64,000 nucleotides of DNA from positions 40,553,713 through 40,617,712 of the forward strand of contig CM055879.1 in assembly GCA_029582165.1 (NCBI GenBank), given 5' to 3'. Source of the stretch: Portulaca oleracea. Lineage: Eukaryota > Streptophyta > Magnoliopsida > Caryophyllales > Portulacaceae. The notes under the pieces are model-generated. The model searched no databases. It saw only the letters and a program-made list of their open reading frames with translations, and was not told the origin of the DNA. The translations under genes were made by a program, and so were the position numbers. Below, one piece after another: positions 1 to 12,400 of the stretch (position 1 is the stretch's first letter; each line of letters opens with the position of its first letter).

Positions 1-1340
1 GGAAAGAAGGTGGATATATAAGCATATTCTTTGAATTGATAATTCTTTTCAATCCAATCCAATCCAATTCAAATCTTACATAATTTCTTAAAAAAAATCA
101 TCTCTAAAAACACAATTCTCCAAAAAAAGTATCACAACTTATCCAATCTAATTAATCCAAACGTGATTCCAATAAATCCAAAGAAAGGAGGTACCGAGAT
201 AGAAAGTGAAATGAGATCTGAAGAGATAATTCTACATTGGTTATCACAAAGAACACCAGTGAATGAACAATTGAACATGATTCTTTGCCCTGTTGCCCGT
301 TTGAGATGAGCTTAGGCTCAAGGAGGGTGGATACGAGGGCTAATAACTTGTGGGTTTCTCTGGTTTTACCATTGGAAGTGGTTGGAATGGGCGACTCGAT
401 TGAGGTATTGGTAGGTGGTGGACATACTTCGAGCAAAACTATTACCGATCCAATATGTGGTAGCGATTTTTGTCTCAAGTTTAAGAGAAATTAGTCCTAT
501 AGAGATGTCCTTGTAAGTGGATCTCACTCCAATACTGATGAGGACAATGATATGGTGAGCGAATTTCATTCTGATCACGCTATTAGTGTCGATTCCATTA
601 CTAATAATCTTAGGTCGGACTCCATCAATTAGACTTTAAATGTCAAAACTAGACTTAAGAGAAAGCGTGCATAATGTTGGAATCCAAATTGCGCTTTGTG
701 AAAACAACTTGTAGGAACTAAAGTGACTTGACCAGAATTTATTTTCACCAAAGTTGTTTGTTTTTTAAAATTATATCTTATCTAACCAAAAATAGTACGA
801 TACGAAAACAAGACCTTAAGATAATCCTACCCAAGCCTTATGGACTCAAACTAACCCAACCCAAATGAGTGACCCAATTGCTCTTTTTGTCTTTTTCTCT
901 GAGCTTCAGTTAAAGGTGTTAATAAGTTAATCCCCAACGAGTTAAAATGACATAATTGACTATTTTATCAGATTAAAGCAACATTTTATAACAGAAAATT
1001 AGATTACAATCTGACGTTTTAGACTGGTTCAAGAATTATTTTAATACAAGCACTCAGTAATTTTAGTATAAGTCATCATAGTTAAAAATAACATGTGAGT
1101 ACATACGCAGAGTAACGCATCAAGTGACATAAAGAATATCATAAATTCAAAAGCGGTACAGTACATATACATTTAATATATTGAGATTTTACATTGTAAA
1201 TTTTATAAAAATATTTTTTACTATAAATTTAATATGCTATTTTCCATGATAAATTATTAAATAATATTGAATTATTAGTTCGCAGTCAAGAATTTTAAAA
1301 GTGAACTACATAATTTTCAGAGCGGAGTAACATGTTAATC
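1..1340. other. Intergenic, no gene recognised
   Basis: AT-rich sequence with only short, low-complexity reading frames. The stretch at about 285-670 is slightly less AT-rich and could be a decayed coding fragment, but its frames are broken within 70 codons and I recognise no family. Confidence 0.5.
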
Positions 1341-1634
1341 CTCCCTCCTTTCCATATTATATGTCACTTTAACTAGCTTTCTTTTTTTCATAATATCTGT
1401 CACCTTATAATTTCAATAACACATTAATTACTAATTTTTCAAATTATAAATCTTTTTCTTCAACTTTTCTTATTTTATTCACCATTTTTCTTTATTATTC
1501 ACCATTTTTCTTTTTTATTCACCATTTTATTCAATTTTTTCTCTATTTCCAAGAATACAAATTAATGTAAATTGGAAGTTTTATTGGTTTTGTGAATCAT
1601 GTCTTAAGTGACAAATAAAATGGGAAGGAGGGAG
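1341..1634. mobile_element. Stowaway-type MITE
   Basis: The left end begins CTCCCTCCTTTCC and the right end finishes as its inverted complement (GGAAGGAGGGAG). The similarity continues inward through a TGTCACTT motif on both sides. The interior is AT-rich and non-coding. CTCCCTCC termini are the hallmark of plant Tc1/mariner-derived Stowaway MITEs. The TA target duplication is clear on the right but imperfect on the left. Confidence 0.7.
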
Positions 1635-1976
1635 TAGTAATCACGCAATTTATTTTTTTTTTTTTGATGAAAGTAATCACGCAATTTATTAGTACTAGTA
1701 TAATTTACAATTCTTCCTTTACATTTTTCGAAATTTACACAAAATTCAGACCTCCAAAAATAAAGAAGGAACAAAGAAAGATCTATGCGTGCATCACAAT
1801 TCACAACACAAAACGCAGCGCAAAACCAGACGACGTCAAGCCGACACGAAGATCAACATATCTCACCTTTTTTTTTCCTCTTTCTTCACACAATGCACAC
1901 TTTTTTCTAAGTTCTAGAAGTATGTATACATTCCCATTTTTTTCCCACAAAAACCAAAATTAGTAATTAAGGACTA

Positions 1977-2324
1977 CTACATCGGAGGGGCGAAGGGGTG
2001 GTGCTGAGGGAGTCTAAACCACACCTGAGACGCCGGCGACTTCACCGCCACGCCATGCCAGCAGATTCCTCCGCGACAAATCTCCGGCGCCGCCGTCGGC
2101 GGCGGCGATTTCGACTCACGCGACAGTGCGAGCGTCGCCTTCTTCGAAACGTCCCAAGTCAGCGCCGCGACCAGCACGAACCCTACCACCGCCGTGGACG
2201 CCGCCAATACGAAAATTCCGGTGAAGTTCCGGCCGGTGGCGAGGCCGTACGCCTTCATCGCCGCGATCACCGCCAAGTATATCGTCGTCAGATTCCCCGC
2301 CACCGCGTCGGAAATCGTCGTCAT
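1977..2324 (-). CDS. Conserved small two-pass membrane protein
   Basis: Intronless 115-residue protein. The start is at 2324 and the gene is far more GC-rich than its surroundings. Two hydrophobic stretches (about residues 12-30 and 37-57) predict two membrane spans with a short loop. A conserved-looking C-terminal block follows, with the sequence ICRGGICWHGVAVKSPASQV at about residues 81-100 and then FRLPQ. From memory, small proteins of this layout occur across land plants as uncharacterised transmembrane proteins; no function is known to me. An AT-rich TATA-like stretch lies about 155-170 bp upstream, near 2480-2496. The overlapping plus-strand frames here are shadows of the GC-rich coding strand. 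Confidence 0.75.
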   Translation of the reverse strand: MTTISDAVAGNLTTIYLAVIAAMKAYGLATGRNFTGIFVLAASTAVVGFVLVAALTWDVSKKATLALSRESKSPPPTAAPEICRGGICWHGVAVKSPASQVWFRLPQHHPFAPPM

Positions 2325-5300
2325 TTTATCGTATGATTCCGAATTTAAGAGAGAAATTGAGATTCTGACGGTTGAATTGAAGAATTGGGGAAGAGATCTG
2401 AAGGAATGCTGGGGATTAATGGCGGGTTTTGGGGATGATTACTACTTAGGTTTTACGCTGGGGATTTTGGGAGAGAAAAAATATATATTTATTGTTTGGG
2501 TTTATCTCACTGTGATGAGAGCACGGGGCTACACCAAAGAGGGTAATCCACGTTTTATTTGGATCGTTTTTTTCTTTTTCCTTTTTTTAAAAAAAAGTGT
2601 TGGGAAGGATATTTTTTTGATGGTGGATTTTTAATGGGATCATTAATGATTACGTGGCAGTGGTGCCATCCATGAAAAAGCTTTTTTTATCTCCCTCAAG
2701 GTTATCTGATTCGGTGGAAGCAACGGCGTCGTGTGATGTCACCTTTCACGGCTTTATCCTTTTTTTTTGGCATTAAATACATGTTCTTATCCCCCAATTT
2801 TTTTTGACAAAATATGATTATTATTTTATTCTATAAAAATCGTCACTTTAGCTGAAATTTTGAAAATTAGGGTAAGTTCAATTTACCCAAAATTTACTAT
2901 TTTTTTATCAAAATTTACCAAAATTTATCAAAAATTTATCAAATATAAAAAAATAAAAAATAATAATTTTGATATATTGGTGTAAATTTGTCAAAAGTTA
3001 TCAGAATTTATCAAAAGTTATCTAAGATTACCAAAAATTACCAAAATTTAACTTCTATCCAACTCTTTTTTACCCATGAATTTGACAGGTTAAAGAAATA
3101 AGTTACTCCCTCAGTTTGGCAATGGTTTTGCTTTAGCTAGGCCTTGTTCTTTTATATTGTTGTAATGTATGAAAATAGTGAGGCATGATGACACTGTAGA
3201 AAGTGTGGTAAGGTGTAGAATGGTACGGTAAAATTTGTGGAGAATGTGATTAATATAATAGATGATGAGAGAAAATGTGAAAGTACGTAGATGAGAAATG
3301 TGAGGCGTAAAAAATGTGATAAAATTTATTTATAATGATTGTGATAAAGTGTGATATAGTGTATTAAAAGGGAAAGAATATTAAATGGTATGGTGCAATG
3401 TGATATAATGTGATACTGCACCACAATGTTAAAAAGATCGGGTCTTACAACAGATGCTAGGTATATTTGCATATTTAATATTTCTTTCATAAATGATAAT
3501 TGATGAATTACTCGATAATATTTTAGAAGGAGATAAGTGTAAGACATTACCAATAAGTTGCAATGGCCACACACTAGAAAGAGTAGTTGGTTAGATATCT
3601 ACAATTGTTTTGTGGTTGATTATAAAACTTGGAGTAGTCCAGACTCCATAAATAGGATTAGTTTCTTATGTATCAAGGAAATAGTATCATGATTTTATAT
3701 TAAGATACCTTTAATTTGAACAAATGCGGGAGTATTCACGTAAAATCTAGTAAGTTCATTTAGAACTAGTATCATGTTACATCAAGGTGTATCTTTGTTT
3801 AGTATAAATAAAAACCACTCTAGGTTGATTAATGTTTTATTTGAAGTTAGGGGAAAATGGATTTTGGAGAAATTTTAAATTAAAGAAATGTGCTCACCAA
3901 AAAGATAATTTCAGACGCAAATTATTTCTTTGACAACCCTTTGATAGGTCGCACGTTTTGCTTCTAATTTTAAATCCGTACAAAACTTTATCTAATTCGA
4001 AACATATATATGTCATGCCTCCATACATGCATGTGATCTCCCCCAAAATCTCTAAGAAAGAGATCTATGAGTGGTTTTTGATGGCTTATGCATTTGTGTA
4101 TATGGAATTGTGGTTCATATTTCTTGGTTTATGAAGCGTTTATCAAGCCTAATTAATTATGTTACTATAGTGATGTGTATGAACGATTTTTAGGGCACTT
4201 TAGAAAAAAAAAACGGTTCAATATAATGTTTTATTATATTTTTGTGTAATTCAAAGAATGTGCCTGAAATTTTAGTTGAATACATAAATATGCATGAACG
4301 TCCATATCAATTAAGGGTTTCCTTAATGATGAACCAAGATAATATGATTTTTTTGTATGGAGGAGGCATTAAAGTAGTGGGTCTAATAATTAATTTTGAA
4401 AATGATATGAGCTCTTATCATAAATATTTTTAAGTACGTTGCTTTCACGTGAACATTCAATTGCATTACTTTTGAGTCAATTTGGTACATTTGATGGTAT
4501 TTATTCCGAGGAAAAAAATGCAAAAGCTTGATTGTTTTACTAGATTGTCATCTACAACTCACATGCCTTGTTCTTTTATGTGTTGGAAGGAAAACATTCC
4601 ATTGCAACTTTCTTGAATCGAGTTGGTACATATATGGTGGTATTTGTTCTGAAAAAATAAAAAAGAAAAGTATTAGCGCCTGATTGTTCTATTCGGGGAT
4701 TGTCACCAACAACTCACATGTTTGCTCTTTTCTGTGGTAATGTTAAGTTTATTTGCATTATCCACACTTTACCAATTTTATCACACCATTTGTTCTCACA
4801 TTATCTACCCTATCCATATTTTACCAAACTTATTCATCTTTATCTATACTTTATCAATTTAACTGCACAACTATTTAACTGACTGCAAAAAAGAATATGA
4901 CCACAATTATCATAAACGGGAGAACGAAGTGGAGTCATTGGATAGCACTCATCAACAACAACTTGGCAACCATCGATCAACGATATATCATCGTGATTCT
5001 CATGCCTTTTTTAAACAATTACTATTGATTTCTAGAGAAATAAATAAAAAAAATAGATTTTTCCTATGGATGGTTGTCAATTATAAAGTTACGGGTATTT
5101 TTGCATGTTTATGAAATTGAACATGTTTATGAAATTTAGAATCATATTTGAACGACACAAACAACATAACACTTCTGTATGTTTATGAAGATTTAGGGAC
5201 ATGTTAAAAAAAAACGATGACATTTGTAGATATTGATGAAAATTTATCCTTCATCAAAAATCATTTCATCCAATTAATTTATATACATATGTTCAGACAA

Positions 5301-6528
5301 ATATCCTACAGTAAATTTAAACCTACACAATTAGCTGGGATTTAAGGATGACGTCACGAGTAGGGGAGGATTGCATACACATGATACAATCCATTCTCAG
5401 ATAATTAAAAGAAGGCCAAGTCCTCAATGATTATGAAATAAATTATAATTTTCAAAGATAGAATTTTAGTACATGCTGTTAGTTATATTTGACATGATCA
5501 ACCGCACATCTAAGTTGATTATATAAGGAATTTACATATGTCGGTGGAAAATTCAAATATATTTTATATTATGTACCTAATATTTTTACTTTAAGTAGTT
5601 GTTGAGATATCTATGGCAAGATTGGAATGTTCTAACAATTTATTATCCATTAATTTATATTCTATATTTTATTGACAAACAATTCAGCTTGGCAATTTAT
5701 ATGTAGATTAGGTCATTTTAAAGGCGATTCTTAATGGATTATTCGCTAATACAGCAAGTACGGTGCAGAGATGATTTAGAATGAATTGAATCCAAGCCAG
5801 GGGGATCCAATAGATTGGAATACTAGCAAATTTATGAATGGATTGAATTTGATTTTTTTTTATCTGATCCTATACGTGATACTTTAAGTTTAGGGAAGAT
5901 ATGTATTGTAATTGAGTAAAAAAAATACTATCAAGTGATCCTTAAGATTAAATAATTGCCGTTATTTACAATTTAGTGGCGAACTTCCACAAATTCGACT
6001 TGTTCAGAAATCACCTTCGCAACATGGCTTTGGAAACATAGAACAAAGTTGGTATTGAATGGATCAAAATATGATCAAATATAATTTTTGAAACTAATCT
6101 CGTTTCCCATTTTTGTAACGTGAATGTGATATAAATCTCTCATGCAAGAAGAAAAAAGGGGATAACTCACAAGGTATAAGTCGTTTGTCTCAAGCAGGTT
6201 GTGAGGTGCGAAATGAGTCATCACTCACCAATAGCCACCATTGACCACCCTAAGATTGGGAGAGCATAGTATAATACTCGATCTATTTCATTCATTGTCT
6301 GTCTTTAAAAATTGTTCAGTCAAATATTAAAAATTTTAACTATAAATTTCTTAATATATATAATGAATTGTTACATAAGATTACTATCATTAGATTTGTT
6401 ACAAAAAGTATTATCACAAAAATATAATATTATAATTATTAATAAAATATTATATAAAAAATTATTAATCAAAAAATACTATTATAGACCATATAATAGT
6501 CAAATACATATATAACAATTAATATATA
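2325..6528. other. Long AT-rich intergenic region
   Basis: No coding region can be supported. At 3140-3450 and, inverted, at 4720-4890 there are stretches rich in GTGATAAAATGTG/GTGGTAA-like words. A similar stretch recurs at 31610-31790 and 54730-54890. They may be remnants of one MITE family, but I could not define ends. The rest is simple AT-rich sequence. Confidence 0.5.
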
Positions 6529-6743
6529 CTCCCTCCTTCCGAAATTAATTGATATTTTGACTAAATTTTGATCGTTAATTACTCACAAATTACAATAAGT
6601 TATAATATGAAATTATCTCCATTGTAATTTTTAGTAAAGTATTTTTCTAATGACGATAATTTCATATTATAACTTATTATAATTTGTGAGTAATTAACGA
6701 TCAAAATTTAGTCAAAGTGTCAATTAATTTGAGACAAAAGGAG
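6529..6743. mobile_element. Foldback Stowaway-type MITE
   Basis: A 215-bp element with TA on both sides. It begins CTCCCTCC and ends in an imperfect complement. About 100 bp at each end are near-perfect inverted repeats, with shared words such as GATCGTTAATTACTCACAAA, so almost the whole element can form one hairpin. It belongs to the same family as 58688-58907. Confidence 0.85.
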
Positions 6744-9203
6744 TATTAATTAAAGATACTATTAATTTTATTGCGTAAAGCATCTTTTTTCTTTGCATGC
6801 GTTGCGTGGAATCTAAATTAACTTTAAGATAACGACTATTGTTAATTACTGTAAGACTGATAGATTGGACAACCCCACTGCAAAATTGGCAAGTATTATT
6901 GATGATTAATAAATGCTCCTTCACAATTATTGCATAGGTATCAAATATCAATTCATAAGTCATTATCCTGCTTTATTAATCAAAAAAGAATAATAATGGA
7001 TGGTTGCAATTTCAGGTTTTATCACCTATCAAATTCAACAATATGAATTCCCCCAAACTGCCATAGCATTATCTGGGGTAAGCATGAAGTAATAGTGTAG
7101 CCCCTTTATTTTTGAAGGAGAAAGATGAACTACTACTAGTAGTGAATTACAATTACTCAGGGGGTGGTCAGGACTAAGGCTACTCTACCTACCATAGTTT
7201 ATCCCCTTAAAGATATTTTTGGTGAATTTAATTTTGATTTTCTATAGATAATCATTTCAATTAGGGTTGAATATCTTATGTGATGTGCAGAAATGTTGCT
7301 ATATAGAAGTACCATTTTAAAATGAAAGGCCAAAGTACCATATTACCATTTTTTTAAAAATGAAAACACAAAAATACCCTACATTTTAAAATGAAAAGGC
7401 CAAAGTACCATCCCCTTAATTAAATCAAAATGATTCATCTTTCCTCTTTTTATCCCTCTTCTTCATGTAGTAGGATTCGAGCTATGCTTCTCGGCCGGTT
7501 AACGTAAAAACTTTCTTTCCTTTTTTTTTTTAAAAAAAAATTGATTCTTTACTCTTGAAGTTGAAAATATCAAAAGAAAACCTACCACTTTCATCATTCA
7601 CAAATCACAGAGATTCTCATTCTCAGTTTAGGTTTCTTCTTCTTCTTCCCCCTTTAATATATCAATTCCACCGAGGAAATGCACAAGTACATTTGTGTTT
7701 GAATCACTTGAACGATAATGCTTTACTCTCTTCCGATTTATACCACTTCTTTCTTAAAGATTCAAGCTCTGATTTTCCACCAACAATAAAGGAGGCAGAG
7801 GGGGCAATGGAGGGTTCAACTCATCTAGGTCATGCTTAGGTTCGCCATCGTGAACCCTAGGAATTTTTAGCATCATCTTAAGCTGGTGGAGATATAGGAT
7901 CACAACAAATCTCCAATCCTTACTCAAAGTTCTAATGGAGGAACTAGTCGGCGTCACCCTTTTTGTCATCGACGACATGGCACCTAGGCCCATTTTGAAT
8001 TTGACGAACTTGATTACCTCTTCTCAGCTATTGTGGTGGGATTGATCCTTAACTGTAATTTGTTTTATTTGTTTTATTTTGGGTACATAAGTGTGTTGGA
8101 AGTGATAAAAATAAGTGATAAATTTGATAAAACTGCTGTTGCATTAAAATTATAGCATGAAAAATATTATGATAATGAAAAAATTAGTTAGTAACGAAGG
8201 AAATAATCCGTAAACTTATGTCAATGATATCATTGACAAACCAAAATAATAAATAAATTCACAAAAGAAGGTTGAAACTTACACAGTAGGCTGCTCCAAT
8301 TATACTGGCCACCCTGACTAGGTCTTTTGGGCCTTTTTCTGAGATGTCCACTCAACTTATAATTCTTTCTTCCAATTACTATTAGGTTGTTTAAATATTC
8401 TTTTGGACTTGGAGTGGCCATTGATACGCCCGAGCCCAACAATGATCCGCTAATGATTAAAGTCTCAATTTCTTGTTATGGGCTTAGGTCTTCTGCATTT
8501 ACAAAAAAAGTTTTGCGAAAGTAGTCCAAAGTTGGGTGCTGCTAGTGCAGATAAAAATTCGGGTCGGACTGGTTAATGTTAAAATTTGGATAAGAAACTC
8601 ATATCCGAACTTAATTTTATTTCGGGTCGGACCAGGTTGGACAATTCAGATATTTGGGATTGGACAAAATTTTTTTCCGAGTGTGTCACAACGCTCTATA
8701 CTAATGGACAAATTAAGTCTTGAATGATATCCCTTTGCTTTGGGCCCAAAAAAACAATTTATAAAATCTTGCATGAACAAATTCAATTCAACTAAAATAG
8801 ATCTAGAACAATTTTGCCCAAAAATAAGATCTAGAATAATTGAAACAAATATGATCTAAATTTCAATTGCATGTCCGACCCCTATTTCTAGTTTCGGATA
8901 GTTAATATGTGCATTAAAATATTTTAATAATTAATAGTAGTATTTTTACATAGGAAAAAATTGTCTCACATCATCGTAGAATAATTCAAAAAATAAAACA
9001 GCTTTGCACTAAATTTTTGGAGGGGCCATTGATGGTACATTTTGCCGTGGAAGACTCGGTTAAATGGGTTTTTTAATTAATGGTTCATTTCATAATCTGG
9101 AAATTTCTTCCCCATCGACTTTGACTTAAAGACTCTGCTTTCCAGACTTGCGCCAACTCCGCCAAGGCAAAGCCATTCTCCACGTCTTGGTTCGTTGGAA
9201 TAA
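6744..9203. other. Intergenic region upstream of the HSP90 gene
   Basis: No gene supported. A direct repeat of about 40 bp (containing GGCCAAAGTACCAT) occurs at about 7325 and 7395. A frame at 7555-7839 has no recognisable domain. At 8550-8650 there are GGGTCGGAC words like those in the hAT element at 23376, perhaps a remnant. Confidence 0.45.
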
Positions 9204-9225
9204 CCAATGAACTCACGCCACGTCA
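9204..9225 (+). promoter_or_regulatory. ER stress response element overlapping a UPRE-like site
   Basis: CCAAT at 9204-9208, exactly nine bases, then CCACG at 9218-9222: a perfect ERSE (CCAAT-N9-CCACG). The second half continues as CCACGTCA, whose complement TGACGTGG matches the UPRE type bound by plant bZIP factors. It lies about 255 bp upstream of the chaperone start codon. A CACGTG G-box follows at 9290-9295. In plants, ERSE sites are bound by NF-Y with bZIP28 and UPRE-type sites by bZIP60 and bZIP28 during the unfolded protein response. Confidence 0.75.
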
Positions 9226-9474
9226 ATAAGCATGCCACGCTGGAAAATGAGAGCCAATCAGAACGCTTCTTGCGGTGGCACACCTAAGTCACGTGACATG
9301 CCTAACACCCTCACCCTTTTCTAGTTATTTAATTACCCGATTGCAACATAAAACTTGGGTTTTTGGAACCAAATCTGCAAAACCTCCACAATTCTCAGAG
9401 GGTAGAGAGAGAACGAAGAGAGAGAGAGAGTGAGTGTGTGTATCGAAGCTACTAGAAGAAGTGCGACGAACACC

Positions 9475-12400
9475 ATGAAGAAGTGGACGATTCCGTCCGT
9501 CCTCTTCCTCTTGTGCCTTCTTTTTCTTCTTCCAGATCAAGGTACTTTTTTGTTCACTTCTCAATGTTCTCATTCATTCAATCAATGTTTGGATCTTGAT
9601 CTTACATGAGTTTTGTAGTACCTAGATCTCAATTGTTTGAATTTAGCGTCGTTGTTATAACTCTATTGGATCACGAAATCGTTATTTTAGCTTTCATGTT
9701 GGTGGAAATTCAATTGAATATACTGCGATTTGAGTCGCGTTGTGTTGAATCAATGATGATATGCTTGGTACTTCGTAGAAATTTGGTTCATTGTTGGTAG
9801 AATCAATCGTAGGCGTGTTTAATTTGATTGAACTTCAGCTGAATTCGATCTAGGAAGTAGGATACTGAAATGTGACGTTAGAGTCGGCGTAGTTTGTTCG
9901 GCACAAATGATTTGTTAGGATCTGAATTCAGTTACGGTCGAAGTTGGTTAATCTGAATGATTTATGAACAAATTATTAGGTCGGAGGATACAAGCAAATG
10001 CGGAAGGCGATTCAGATGAATTAGCGAACCCACCGAAGGTTGAAGAGAAGCTCGGAGCTGTTCCGCATGGTTTATCCACCGATTCCGATGTTGTTAAAAG
10101 GTTCATTTGGTGTATACTATCTCTTTAGAAGTTTTGATTTTTTCAATCATATTCCGTTTTGGTTTCTTAAACGTTTATATGAATTTTATTGGGTGTAGGG
10201 AGTCCGAGTCCATGTCGAAGAGAAACCTTCGCAGCACTGCGGAGAAATTTGAGTTCCAGGCTGAGGTGTCTCGGCTTATGGATATCATCATCAACTCTCT
10301 TTACAGTAACAAGGACATTTTCTTGAGGGAACTTATTTCCAACGCTTCAGATGTAAGTCATACTTGTGCCCTGCTTTATTTTGAGACCGTCAGAGTGAAT
10401 ATGTGTAAAGATTGTTCTATGAGAATTTTTGCTGATTGAGGAAACGTCGCGATTGTAGGCTTTGGATAAAATTAGGTTCTTGTCACTCACTGACAAGGAG
10501 GTCCTTGGTGAAGGTGACACTTCCAAGCTTGAAATTCTGGTAAGTGATGGATGATCTCTTTTCTTTGTTCATTATGTTGATTTTCTGCCACCTATAATGG
10601 AATTTACAATGCTTAACCTATGTTCATACGAAATGCAGATTAAATTGGATAAGGAGAAGAAGATTCTTTCCATCCGGGACAGAGGTATCGGAATGACAAA
10701 GGAGGATCTCATTAAGAACCTAGGAACTATCGCAAAATCTGGAACTTCAGGTATGAATAGCTTTGGAAAGATTTTTTTTTTTTTACTGCATTTGAGTCTT
10801 ATGAATAATAACAAGCTCTGGAAAATTGAACGATGCTGATCTCATATGTATGTTTTATTCAGCTTTTGTGGAGAAGATGCAGTCTAGCGGAGATTTGAAC
10901 TTGATCGGGCAGTTCGGAGTGGGATTCTACTCTGTCTACCTTGTTGCTGACTACGTCGAAGTCATTAGCAAACACAACGACGACAAACAGTGAGTGTCAG
11001 CCATCGTTGCTTTTGCTAGTGTATTTAACGACTTCATCGGTTCAAATGCATGTAGCCTTCTCACCATGTCAAAACTTCATTTGCAGGTATGTGTGGGAAT
11101 CAAAGGCTGATGGAGCCTTTGCAATCTCTGAGGATACATGGAATGAACCCCTTGGACGTGGTACTGAGATCAGACTGCATCTCCGAGAGGAAGCTGGAGA
11201 ATACTTAGATGAGGGCAAACTAAAAGTGAGTAATCTGTTACGATATGCCCTTCCTATTTTATTAGATTCTTCATAAATTTTGTTTATTTGTTTTTCTTTA
11301 TTTAGTTCGGTAGCATACACAGTACTTAATCTAGAGTAGATAAACTTGACTGTTGCGTTGATAGTTGAGTGTGAGTGTTATTGCTACACCAAGTGACATG
11401 CATGATGTTGTGTATCTAGTACTATATATGATGGAAGACTAGGCTGATGAGAAAATCATAGAATTTTGATCCTTTTGATACCAACGTTCTATTATTTGCC
11501 ATTGCTATCGCTAAGCACTGCACGCTTTGATTCTGTGATTTGATATGATATGCACTCTTTTCTGGCTTTTTTAATAGTCTGGTTCTGTTATACTTTAAAA
11601 ACTGATCCGTTGCATGTAACTCTCAAGCTCTGGCAGGCACTCCTTGTCATTAGTAGTCCACTCCTTTCTCGATTTCAAGCTTATAATCTTCAACCCTTCC
11701 CCCTCTATTCCTAGACCTAAGCTTCAGCTATCACATGATATTTAATGTTCATTTCTAGGTTGTACTTCTATGTACTTTGTTGTCGTTTCATCTAGGTGTC
11801 TTTGATAGTACTATGGCTCTCAATGTCCAGGTTTTATTATTTTTCTGATATAAAATATAATATATATATATATATATACACACATCAGTTACCAACAAGT
11901 ATTTTGCTCTGTCACTGTGTTTTCTCTGTATAGTTAGCAAATTCTTTGACATTTTGAAGCTTGCCCATTGGGTCTTCTTAGCAGTTAGCACAGAGTAGAG
12001 ACCTGAGCTTCTGTAGTTCTGTAACATGACTTTAACTTGGTTGTCTCATGATATATGTAAATCTGTGATCTGCAGGATTTGGTGAAGAAATACTCTGAAT
12101 TCATTAACTTCCCCATATACCTTTGGGCAACCAAGGAGGTTGAAAAGGAGGTTCCTGCAGATGATGACGAGTCATCTGAGGAAGAGGAAACCAGTATGTT
12201 TCTCTTTAATTTGTTTCAGGAAATTATATTGCTCCTGATTATGGAGCTGTTAGTCAATCTTAGAGAGACTAATATCCGTACTTGAATCTGTTTGCTGAAA
12301 ACAGCTGAAAGCAGCTCTTCTGAGGAGGAATCGGAAGAGGAAAAGGAGGATGAGGAAGCTGAGAAAAAACCCAAGACAAAGAAAATCACAGAAACAACTA

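Noticed and set aside
285..494. 69-codon plus-strand frame and overlapping minus frames
   Set aside because: No domain, no promoter context, frames close quickly on both sides.
3140..3450. Possible PIF/Harbinger-like MITE starting GGCCTTGTTCTTTT
   Set aside because: The proposed right end (rc GACCCGATCTTTTT) matches too weakly, and no target duplication was found.
7555..7839. 94-codon frame upstream of HSP90.7
   Set aside because: Composition of AT-rich non-coding DNA, no recognisable motif or start context.
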